This document shows positions 11,924 to 24,900 of a stretch of 64,000 nt of DNA, one piece after another. Positions within the stretch are counted from its first letter, which is position 1; each line of letters begins with the position of its first letter. The position numbers were made by a program, and so were the translations under genes. Below the pieces are notes generated by a model, which searched no databases, was not told the origin of the DNA, and saw only the letters and a program-made list of their open reading frames with translations. The stretch covers positions 87,684,114 to 87,748,113 of the forward strand of contig CM038228.1 of assembly GCA_021442155.1 (NCBI GenBank), in the 5' to 3' direction. Source of the DNA: Cymbidium sinense. Taxonomy: Eukaryota; Streptophyta; Magnoliopsida; Asparagales; Orchidaceae.

Positions 11924-14900
11924 CTCTGAAAGCATTTAAACTCTAATTAATATATGCATCAAAATATTAAGACAAATGAACAAAAAAAACCTCCTATAAC
12001 TTTCTAAGAAATGCAGATATTTTAGAAGAAAAACAAAACAAAATGCAGTGGATTTTCGTTTTATTAAATGTTGTTACAAAAATCAAAAGTTGGATTTAAC
12101 AAACGGATTAAAACAGTGAGTCACTGAGTAATTTGAAAAAGCTACATCAGCTCATTGTGACTAGGGCTGTCAAAAAAGCTCGTTGTTGCAACTGCGTTTC
12201 GATATTTGCTGTGTTATTTCGTTAGTTAGAAATGAGCACGACAAATATTTCAATTTCGATTTATAAACAGCAAACAATCCTTTTTTGTTCGATGTTCTCG
12301 ATTTAGCTCAAAATAAATGAATAATTTATATTAAATTTTATTTAAAATATAATTTGTCATTAAATATTTTAAAATTATATTTAATTTAATAATTAAATTA
12401 GTTAATAAAATTTTAAATCAAATAAGCTAAAATATATTAATAATTATAATTATAGAAAATTTTTTAATTATATTTAGCGTAGAATAAAACTCAGAAGCAT
12501 CAAGCATATTACCTGTGTAGCGGTCTGGCGAACCATATAATTTAATCCCATATATAAATTTATGTTAGCAGGATTTAATCGAGCGATATACGTTACATTT
12601 ACTTACATACACCTGTAGAGGCGTAGTGGAGGTGCAGTCGGAGCCATACAATTTAATCCCATATTTATGTTAACGGCGGGATTTAAAACAATCGAGATAT
12701 ATGAATAATCTCTTGACTCGCATTACGAACCCTACCTCTGTCTCTCACTCTCTCGATCTCGCTCGAGTTTTACGCCTCAATCGTAAGTCCTCGACTCCCT
12801 CTCGTCTCAGTGTTTTGGCCGCCGAATTTCTACTCTTCCTAGCAAGAGTCTTACGAGTTGTGAGTCTTGCGAGTTGCAAATTGCTGGTAATATCAGTAGC
12901 AATAAAACCTCGCGATCTCCATTTCTAGGGTTTTGACGACCATTATTTTCTTGTTTTTATCAAGCTTCTACTTGGGACTCTTGACTTTGCGTAATGCCTA
13001 TCATTATTTTCTTATTTTATCAAGCTTCTACTTGGTTTCATGTTAAAAGGAGAAATGCTCTTAAGCTTTTACAATTTGTGACTCGATTTTTCATTTGTAG
13101 ACTTGAGTCACTTGATATCTGCTATATATTTGTTGTCTCCTACGGTATTGAAATGCTTGAAGTGCTTATTGGTTATGTCATGTTTTACATCTTATGCTAT
13201 GCTTGTTGTGGATGATTCGGTTATTCTTTGTAGGTTATTAAAATGCCTGAAGTACTTACTCGGTTTGTCTGTCCGCCATTATTCATTGTCTCTTTATTTG
13301 AGCTATATATTCTTGTCTCTGTTTGATTTCTCATTTTCTTTTACTCTTCTCAGTTCTCATTCTAATTTTTCCTGTCCGGCCATTATTCTGCTGTCTCTGT
13401 TATTTGAGAACTATATATTGCAGGCTCTGTTAGATTTTTTCATATTTTTTTTTACTCTTCTCATTCTAATTTGTCCTGTTCGACCATTATTATCATCTCT
13501 TATTTTGGAAATATATGTTGCGCTCTGTTTGATTTTTTTCATTGGCATGGATACTATTTATTTATTTTGGTTCGGCCATTACTTTGTTGTCTCTGTTGGC
13601 ATGGATACTATTTATTTCGTTACCATTATTTTGTTGTCTCGTGGCATGGATACTATTTATTGAGGCTTTGGTCGATAATAGATTAACTTAATTATGTATA
13701 TCTTGTAGTTGCAATTTTTTTTGAGCTGATTAAATGAGAAGAGTAACAGAACATTGAATATGGAGTTTAGTATGGAGATTGGAGAGTGTATGTGTATGTG
13801 GTCCTAACTCATATTTTCTTTTTTATTTAGTGTACAATCTAATGTAGATCATTCTCGGTCACGCATCATGTGGTGATGATTTAGTTGTAGGTAATGATAT
13901 CAAGTACTTCACAATAAGTTGAATCAAAGGCATACACACTACTAGTCACGATATCAACCCTAAGAGAGGTAGGAAGAGAGTATCTTCAATGTGAGAGTAT
14001 TTTATAAAACCACGTATTTAAGGGGAGAGTATACCTCTTTCTGATGCATATATTTGTAAAATTTCATCAAGCGCACAACTTCACAACTTTTGCATGTGAA
14101 GGAATGTGAAAAATCAAGGCCAAGAATAAGCGGTTGTTGAATTGGTAGACAAAAGGCAAAAAATTAAATTTTATGCCTTTTGATGTCAATTCAAATTGAA
14201 TTATTATGACACGAAAATTATGATCATCTTGATTAGGGATAATTGCAAAGATGATTATTGTGCATGAGTATCCGTTTAGGATGATTGAGCATATGTGATT
14301 TAATATTCTTTTGAAGGTATTGAATCCCGATTATGAGAGGTATCTAGAAACACAATTAGAAGTGATTGCATGAAAGTTTATGAAAAGGAAAAAGAGATTG
14401 AAAACTTTTCTTAAGAGCATTCATAGAGTTTCTTTGACTTTGATTGTTGGACATCAAATCAAAACGATGAAAGATGTCTTATCAATTCACTTTATTGATG
14501 ATTGCTTGCATAAGAATTATCGCCTTTATTGAGCTTGATCCTCCACACAGCGTACTTTTATTTGTGATGCTATATGTGATTATTTGCTGGGTGAAATTTG
14601 CGGGATAAGGTATCTATCTATTTGGATAATCTTAGTAATAATGATGTTCTTTGCAAATCTTTAAAATTAATTTTTGATCAAGAGGAAGTTACATTTTTTG
14701 GTCATTTCTTTCATGTTAGATGTTGTGCTCATCTTGAATATCTTGGTTCAAGATGGTTTGAAAGAGGTGCAACAAATAACCGTTAAAATAAAGGAGACGG
14801 TAAAATACCTCAAAGTCATTCTCGTTTACATAAGTTTGTTGAAGTGGCAAAAGCAGTTAGGGTTACTTGAAAGGGATTATGTATTGATGTTCTATAAGGT

Positions 14901-17900
14901 GGAACTCCACTTACTTTCTTGAGTCGCTTTTATTTATGATGTGTTCATTCATTATCGATCGAGATTCTACTACAGTAGTTCTCAGATTGAATGACATATG
15001 AAGCGATTAGAAGGTTTCTTTCTTTTTTCATAATGTGAAAATAGTTTGTTCTTCTTATCCAACTACCAATTTGTTTCTTCCTATCATATGTTAAGAAATT
15101 GCTTAATGAAGAGTGCAATTCCTTGGATCAATTTGTCAAGCAAATGGCCCGCTATGAAAATTAAATTTGACAAATATTGGGAGAATGCAATCTACTCATG
15201 GTTGTGGTTTGCGATCTTGATCCATATGAAATTCATTACTTTTACATTTCCTAAAATATACTTTAGTTTTGAGGTAGAGTCCAAGATAAAGAGCGTTGAG
15301 GATGTTATTTGGGAGATATATAATCAATATTCGAGATAATAGTCTTCAAGCTCTTGTGATTAGTGGATCATCACAAACAATAGTTGATGTGCCCTTCTAA
15401 TCAAACTTTATTTGTATGTTAGGGTTTCTTCTTTTTGTTGTTGCTATTATTAATCAAAATCGATTTGCAAATATATTTGGAGGAAGGATTATTTTGAGCA
15501 ATAATGATTCTTTTGATGTTCTTGAGTGGTGGAAGATGAATACTCTCAAGTATCCTATTTTGTCCAAGATGGCTAGGGATGTTTTAACAATTCCCATCAC
15601 CAGTTTCAGAATCGCATTTAGTCTTTGGTGGTAGAGTTCTTGATGATTATAGAGCTCTTTATCACCAAAAATAGTCAACTTGTATAATACTTGGATTAGA
15701 GGCTCAACCCAACATTAAAGATCCTTTGGTATTTTTCCAACTAAATTTAGTATTTAATAAATTTGATAAACTTCATTCTATAATATCATTATCTACTTTT
15801 ATTTCAGTGAGTTAATGGAGGAGGAGAACCTTTATGTTAAACTAGGAAAATATTTAGCTTTGGAGAAGGATACAACCATATCAAGCGGTTTATTGCGACA
15901 ATTTTCTGACAATCGTTCTTTATTAAGGTTTCAATTTTCAATTTTCAATATTTTTAATTTCTATTTGAAGGGTCATATACTTATTGACTAAAATATTTTC
16001 AATTTTATCGAACTTATCCTAGTCTTCAAATCTTCTACTTATTCTTGTATAGTCTTGGCATCACTTTGTGCCTAACTTCTATTACCAGTTTATTTTTGTG
16101 GTCATCGTTTGCCTTTTGGGAACTTCACGGCTTAGCAATGTTTTCATTGTATAAATAGAAGCATAAGCTTCTAAGTCAGTGAATTATGTGCTTCATTTTC
16201 TAATCATTTTAAATTTGAACTGTTTGAAATGTATGATTTGATACGCTAAATGAAGGACAGGAGTAAGTAACTTATGATATTTCTTTTGGGCACCTGAGGC
16301 TGTTCATTCTGGTAAATGGGTCGGTCTGAGTCATAAACTCTTCTAAAGAAGGATTAGACAATTTGCTTTCTGCAAATCTTCATTCTGGTAAATGCAGATG
16401 TTTCCACTGGTGGCTTTTGGAGTTTCCACTGTCCCTTACCCTACATCTATGATTTTTAATGGAGTTTTATATGGTGGGTGTAATAATTGTAATTTTGTTT
16501 CCACTGGTGGCTTTTGGATTTTCGGGTCCTTTGTCCAGCAGGTTGTCTTTGTGGTTATTGGCTGTTTCTTGCCTTTTGGTTTTTTTGACTATTTTTGCTG
16601 TTAACATCTGGGCTACAGCTGATCTCTCCTGCTACTATTTTATCCCTCTTGGTTCTGTTAGAATTGTGCAGATCATTATGATTATGCTTTTGCTTTACTT
16701 GATTTTAACTTATATACATTATTTACTCTAAATGAATGGACTTATGGCTAGCGGCTATTATCATGTTGTGGCTGACTATTGAATTCTTCTTAAGCAAAAG
16801 CTTCTAAGTGTTATCTCTGATTATCTTTTATTGAAATTATTTGTGGTGGGGAGCAACCCTTTACCTGTTTCTTCTAATCCGTTGCTGTATTCCCATCTCT
16901 TCTCTAATAGACTTCTGTAATTCCTGTGATAATTTAGGCTGGGGGTATGCTGTCTTCCTTTATATTTGCTAGTTTCTAACCGCAAAGGAGGTTTCTTTGG
17001 CTAGTTCTTTGTTTCTTTGGCGGTTTGTTCTTTGTTTGCTTGGTTTTGCTCTTTATTTTTGTTCTTTGTTTTTTTGATCCTTATTGCTATGATAAGATCT
17101 TTTGATCTTCTGGTGATTTGGAGCAGATCTTCTGATTAATGTGTAATATCACTTATGATATTACATTAATAATTTATGATGAAAAAACTATAAATAGATG
17201 TATGAGATCAACTTAGCGATATTTGACGTATGTATTTTCAAATATTTAATTTAATTTTTTGTGATTACATTTTGTCAATTTTCAATATCTATTATTTAAT
17301 CAATGATAGTTAAGCTTAATAGTTTGGATTTTGGAACACATCTTTGCGCTTATTTTTATTTTTTTGTGATTTCATTGTCATTTTGTGATTTCATTTTGTC
17401 AATTTGGAACAAATCTACACTTATTTTCATTTTTTTTATCCTGTCTTATTAAGATTAATCTTTCATTTTATCATCTTTTTTGAATGTCAATATTCATACA
17501 GTTGTTAAAACATCGATCAATGATTATTTATTTTAGTTCTAAACCCACTTATGATATTTATTTTATAATTTTTTGCTAGTTTTGTTAATAAAAGTCAGAT
17601 TACAGTTTTGAAGATTCGAGATTGGTTGAATTTTGAAGATATGAAAGCTTGACTATAAAGCCAACATTTGAAGCAATTGATTTGATTAGAAATTGATATT
17701 TGGAAATTGTAATTTCATTATTTTCTTAAACTTTTATTTTTTTGAAATTGTAAGTTGTATATGATCATATAAAATTTTAGGTTGAATTTATTTTAGAAAG
17801 TTGTAAATCTATAAATTTGTAAATTATATAATTTATGAATTTGTAAATTTGTATATGCATATATGATATATGATGTTGTAAATTTTGTTAAGCTATAAAT

Positions 17901-18921
17901 TAGTATTTGAAGTTGTGTTCAATTTTGTGTAAAATAATGATTTTTGAATCTCTTATTGAAAATCATTTAATTTAATAAAATAAATTTTAACTATATATAA
18001 TTTTAATTTTTAAATCTTTGAATGAATCTCTAATTTTAATTTTTTTGTGTAACAAAGCTTTTTTTTAATGTAAAAATAATAATTATGATTGTATATAATT
18101 ATTTTGTATAATTGTATATTTTTTAGTTTTAATTTTTGTCAATAGTATTTTAGTTTTTAACTGCATAAGATTTTAATAATTATTTTTAATTAAAAATAAA
18201 AAATAAAATTATTAAAATATAAAATCGAAACTAATTTCGAGCAACACGAACAATAATATTTTTTTTTAGAGCAACACCACAATATAAAGGATTTATTTCA
18301 AAGGCCAATTTGAACAAAAAAAAATAATAAGCAGTAGAATATGAACAACATCTCTACGAGTTCGGCTCGTTTACACCCCTAATTGTGACCAAAAAAAAGC
18401 CTTTAAGGGTGATATGCCCTGCAATAAATGGGAGAGTTTTGAAAAAATATATATATATTCTGCTTTGAAACTCTTTCACTTACGGCTTACACGTTCATCC
18501 GGGTTCTGCTCATCTTCGTCAAAATCGGGGATATAGAAGTCTGGAGGAACCTGCAAAAAATGGAAGAAGGAAAGATCTCTGATTCATTAATGGCTATCTA
18601 GAACACGGAAACCATCAACTGAAGGAAGTATGAGAAAACTTTGTTGTCACATGCTTCAAAAAATGATATATATAAGGGAATTTACATACATACCACACAA
18701 TCCTAATGTATTTAGATATCTAACATTTAAATTTAAATTTTTATATATAAAACACCTAAATATTCAATATCATATCAAAAATATTAGTATCACTAACTTT
18801 TTCAAATTGAAATACATCTTTTCAAGCAAAAGAAAGTATTAAATAGATAAATATCAAACTTCAGATATTAGATACGTAAAATGCATAAAAACTGTGATAT
18901 GTATATAAATTTTACAAACAC

Positions 18922-18971
<50 letters not shown>

Positions 18972-21900
18972 CCTCATGCATTTGAACACCAGGAGCATGT
19001 TGAATGGAGCGGAGATTTTCCAGAACCTGCATCTTGATGGAACCAAGATACGTTTTGCTATTCAGGTTCTCCTGTTCAAGCAAAACAAAGGAATTCAAGA
19101 GCAAGAAGATTAATAAATAACTGACATCTTGTTGAAACTTGAAATTTTCAATTCAGACATTTTTGAGCTAGGAAAACAAAAGAATGAGGTGAAATCCCAA
19201 AATGATCCTCCGACTATTTGCAAGTGGCAAATTTAGTCAAAGACTATCAAATTGCTCCAAATATAGTCCCGACTATACAAAATTGATCAAAATAGTCCAT
19301 CGAAGACTAAATTGAGATTAATTTTGTATAGTTGAGGGATTAACCTGAGGAACTATTTAGAATCAAATTTTGTATAGATAGAAACTAAATTAGAGTAAAT
19401 TGATCCTCTTGAGACTAAACTGGCCACTTGCAAATAGTCAGAAAACTATTTTGTATAACTGCATCTTGATGATCAATGGTATGCCTTGTCATTCAGATTT
19501 TCCCAATTAAGTAAAACAAAAGGAATTCAAATAAGATCAGCCCAAGCTAACAAAGTAAGCTAATTCACAAAATAGGAACAGTTATCAAACATGTAAGCTA
19601 ACAAAGCCCACCAAAATGGTTCGGTAAACAAATCAGCCTAAATAGAATGACAGAAGGACAAGACGTCCAGGAACACCTACTTCTATGACTGACTGATAAC
19701 TTTGGAGAAGGAAAAGAAACGGCCTACCATATTCCTGTTCTGAATCTTCAGAGAATAATCTGGTGCAAAATAATTGATATAATCATTCTCCGGAATTTCT
19801 GAAAAAGGGTACAAGATATGTTTGAAAAAGCATTTCCAAGTGTTACTAAAATATAAGGGGATGTAGCACAACAATAACTTTATATTAAATTAAAATAAAT
19901 TAGAAAGTACCATCCATGTATTTTTAAATATACTTCTATCGATATGCAATCCAGCAGGAAATTTACACAAATTGACTGCTAGAAGAGGCATTGCCCAAGT
20001 CAAGTGCTCCAAAGAAAGCAATCCCAAGTAGCTGCAATAGTATGACAGTGGTGGAGTTGCAGCATATGTTCTCTAAAAAGTTACTGTGGGTATTACAAAT
20101 TTTTTTATTTTAAAAAAAGTCAAACCATGTGGCAGCCAACCAAACTTACTCGGTCGCCGTTAAAAATACAACTTTTCCATGATAGATTTTTCAAAATTTC
20201 CCAACTGACACCTATAGTGTGTTGCAAAAACTCACTCCACTGTCGCCCCAAATGAAGAAATCATTTCCCATAAACACTTAAGCCAAGAAAAAGTTAGACA
20301 CTTGGGAGACCACTCAGATGCCTAACTCAATAACTGTGGGAATTGGAGAAGTATTATAGTCCCCTGATGGAACGAAAGGTGAAGAGTTCGATACATCAAT
20401 TTGATTTTGGCCAACATCATCCTTATAAGGCATGATAGGATAATATGCCCTTTGATCAAGCTAAACAATAAAACATTGCCATCAAAAGTCATTTAGGATC
20501 ATCATGCCATTAAAAATGATCAGACGACCAACATCAATCTAATGGGCTTCAAAATTGATGTTGATGATGGTTTGAACCAGACAATAGGAATGCATTTAAT
20601 TAATATCAACGATCAACAAGCTAAGTTTTCAGAGGAGAATCATGATGTAATTTAATGGCTTTAAGTTTGAAGTAGAGACATAATGTGCAGTCATCATTGT
20701 ATGATGAACATTAATTTTAATCTTGAGGGAGATCAAAGAATTAATTACTAATATTTTTAGGATGGTATCATTTGCCTTTTCATTTCTAGGAGGTAGACCT
20801 TGAGTACACAAAATTATCCCCTTCAGCTTGTGTATACTCCCATTGGGTACTTGAAAAAAATTTAAATTAGGTCAGAACTCTTGATTGTTTAACTTTATTA
20901 ATTCAAAATAGCTTCATTATCTTTAATAAAAATAAACATTGAACATTGAGCTCACTTAAAAATAATTAATTATATGGCAAACAAACTATGAATTTTCACA
21001 TTCAAGGAATACCGATCATGGTAAAATAATTTAGAAAAAATAATTATATAGGCATTATTAATCTTATTGAATGTCAATGATGAATCAAAGAGAACAAAAG
21101 TTGTCTTTTGTTTTGGTGATATGAAATTATGCAAAATGGCTGTCCATATCTAAACATAATAATTATTTTAAATTTACTTTTTTAAAAGCTAGTGCAAGCG
21201 TTTTTGTCCAATATTATTTTTGAAAAGAATGGTTCTTATCTTACATGAGTATAGTGCAATGTTGCCCATCAAACTTAATTTGAATGCCAATGAATTGAGC
21301 ATGTGCAAATGTTTGTTTATATATATATGATTTCCATCTGTTGATCCCTTTTTGTGCTAAAGTGGAGCAATTGAATATAGAGGTTTATTTCACAACCTCG
21401 GGATCATCATGACAATCCACATCCACTATATATGTGATTTAATGTGTCATGAATCACACCGTCCCACACCACAGTCTATAAATATCCCAACCTGCACTGC
21501 TGTCTACTATTGCAACAAGATCCTTCTTGTAAAAGAATCGTTGTTCAACAATGTCAATAGGTGAATGCTTATGCTTTTTGTTGCTACGACAATTAAATGC
21601 CTACCTTGTTTGCATTTGAGGCAACGAGAATCCATCTTTTGCTAAAAAGTACTATTGTAAAGCGATTTTACAAAAAGTTATCATTCAAAGGACCAATGCA
21701 CCCAAGGCATCGACCAACTATATTTCTACACTAGGTACCAAGAAGAGTTGGAGTTCTGCAGCTGACCAGTTTCAAGTCTTCCATGAGTAACAAGCATTTG
21801 AGGTTTGCAATCATCGATTTTAAAAAGATTGTCATCATAATGATGTCCACCCACACGTCAATTCCACACTATAATACTTATTGCCTATTGTGCGATTCGA

Positions 21901-24900
21901 AAATTTGCACCCAACCTCTCATGAGAGAATTTGCATTGGTTCCTAGTAAAACTTTCCAAAGCCAGATTAATTTACAGATAAAGCAATCCCTGAAGATTTC
22001 ATCATCATTTTGTAGGACTTTAAAACTGGTTCTAGGTTTCCCATAGACATAAGCACTTATGATTAATTGCCCCTCACAATGGTGAGAGAGAACCTTCAAT
22101 TAAAGCTAATCACTATATTGTTAAATGCTTAACATTTAGTACTAGCAGTTTACATTTATGATTAATAAAATTCACCACATTTAGCGTAAAGTGGATGATG
22201 GGGAAATGATGACAAGCTCGATCAAAATCTCATGATTCTATCATACCAGGCTATCATAGCCCTGATCTGATTAAGATTTCCTATAGGCACAAGTTAGTTA
22301 ATTAACCCACCCAGTGGTGAGAGAGAACTTTTGATTAAGACTAGTTGTTAGGTCATTAAAACTTAGTATATAGAAGCAGTAAATGGAGTTTAAAACTTAA
22401 GAAATTCATCATTATTGACTTAAAACATATGTTGGGGGGTAATAGTGACATGCCCGATCAAGATCCCATGATTCCATCGTCCCAAGCTGTCATGATCTTT
22501 TGTCTACTTAATCAGAGTAGATAGTCGACCCAACCTGATCAAAAAATCCTTATCAGCAATCATAAGTTGCTTCGTCTAAGGTGACTTTATAGACTTAAGT
22601 TGATATTTGTCTAGAGGACGGCTTTAAGTACACTCTAGCTGACATATGGCTTTATGCCATATCAAATACACCGTATGGTTCACAACTCAAGGAGCAAACT
22701 ATTAGGAAACATACAAGCTATACTCATACCTGTAATATGATAGTGTCAGATAACAAATCACCAGGTCAGAGAGATCTAATCATAACTACATTTTTATGTG
22801 ATACTATTTTGTGATAAAATTATACGGATAGAAGACATGTCACATATTTACTGACATGAGATTGTTTAAGGGTGAACATAGTAGTATATTTAATTTAACA
22901 TTAGCTCCTTGTAAACAAAGATTTTCTAAAATTATCACCCCCAACAAATAGTTGCGAATGGGTGGATAGACTTTAAATTAAGTTTTTAAATTATGAATTT
23001 CATTTGAATATTTTAAGCTTAGTAACTTATTGAATATTGGCATTTGCTTCAATTTAATTTTATTTAAAACTTTAAGCATTTTTTTATGATATTATCCCCT
23101 CTAATTAAACTCTTCAATTAACACAACCATCATCGAAGTGTGAATGATTTGAGCATTCAAATTATAATTTGATAATTTAATTTTTAAGATTGAACTCATC
23201 TGATTGAGATTTTCAAACAATACGATTATCATCGAGGTTAGACTTTGTCAACTCTGTTTGTTTACTTATAGAGGATCGAGTCCATAGTCAAATTTGAAAA
23301 TTAGTCATCTTACAAACATTGTTGACTCTAGCTTAGGCATAGAAGTTTGGCTAAATTATTGCACCATAAACCAGACAAAACATCTAAAAATGATCCCTTT
23401 TACCCCAAGTCAGAACCTCTTCCTGATGCATTAATTGCTAAAGAACACCACCTCAGCAGGGAATAGGGGACAGCCAGGCAAATTCAAAGATGATCACGAT
23501 ATATGGTTCCTTTTGTATGCTTTAAAAGGCATCTGTCACAACATCTTTACAGATATGGCAGATGGAAGATGCAGCATACCTTTTGGAAGTTCAGTATCTA
23601 ATAGAACACTTGTTTCAACAGTCCAGCAACGAGCTACATTTTCTTTTGTATAACCCCCACCACCAGTCACCTTCATGAAGAAAAAACACATTCATTGGCC
23701 GTTGAAATTTTCAGAAAACTAACAATGTACTTTCACCTACCAAGACTCACCAACAAAGGCAGGTTAAATTTCTTCACAAACCTCACACACTCAGAATGAC
23801 CTGCAGATAATATGATATAAAAAAATGAAGTACATGCCAGATCAATCAAAAGATGTGTCATTTTGAGACCAACAAAACTTGTTAATTGATACGTCTGTCT
23901 GCAGGATAAAACTTCAAAACTTTGTACAATTACAGATCAACTAATAGTTTTTTCTTAATTTTTTTAATGAAAAAACGAAGGCTTATATGATGAAATTTGC
24001 GTGCTAACATGTTGAAATAACTATTACATTGGACATAGCTGCATCAGGCGGGAGAAAAATGTTACAGGTACCAAACAGAACAGATAAAAGAGGAAACCTT
24101 CAATGGAAAGATTGAAGCAGCCTAAACGATCTCCAGCAAGAGAATCGGCACCACATTGGAGAATAATAACACCTGGTAGATATGTTTCAACAACCTTGGC
24201 AATAATCTACATAACTGAATTACTGTGAGAAATCATATCAACAGTTACAAATAACAGTAATCTATTGAAGGACGCATCAATTGAATTAATTAAAAGAAGT
24301 TATACCGTTTTAAATAGTCTTGCAAAACTAGCATCATCAATTCCATCCTTAAGTGGGACATTAATGGCATAGTGCTTGCCTTCACGTTCACCTATTTCCT
24401 TCAAAAAGGGAACAAATTTTTAACCTCTCTTTCAACTATATCAGGATAACCACAAAATTATTCAAAATAACAACATGTAAGACTGGTTTAGCTACTAACT
24501 AGAAATAATAAAGAACACTGAAGAAGTTACTGCATTTTGCCATGCAACAAATTATCATGCATTTAGCAGCATGTGTAATATAACACATGAGCTGGACAAA
24601 CACTCAACAAATCAATGCCCGCAATGAAACATGAAAACAAATCAGTGCAAAAGAAAAACCACAGTGCATTGACTATAAACTGGATTCTGGCAGTGTTTGC
24701 AAAGCACAAAGACATCAATTTGCTGCAAAGCACAAAGCACAAAGCACATAGCGTGCCGATACTTTTGTTAACTAAAGCACTCAAGATTTATATCTCAGCC
24801 ATGCATATATATTGATTGTGTAAAAGAGACACTTTGCTGAATAAATATGAACCATATCAAGTATCTATTTTCAACAAATAAAATCATTACCATCTTAAAT

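Larger units (their letters stand above)
12162..18381 (+). mobile_element. Full-length but decayed hAT transposon in HDA9 intron 13
   Basis: The ends are TAGGGCTGTCAAAAA and ACACCCCTA, whose reverse complement TAGGGGTGTAAAC matches the left terminus with mismatches. Perfect 8-bp duplications attgtgac flank it at 12154-12161 and 18382-18389. It contains a hAT transposase relic on the plus strand, opposite to HDA9. Length 6,220 bp. The perfect duplication indicates that the ends are intact even though the coding region is broken. Confidence 0.9.

Noticed and set aside
13103..13686. 186-codon hydrophobic ORF and an overlapping 71-codon ORF
   Set aside because: It is produced by minisatellite-like repeats in the hAT element and has no domain resemblance.
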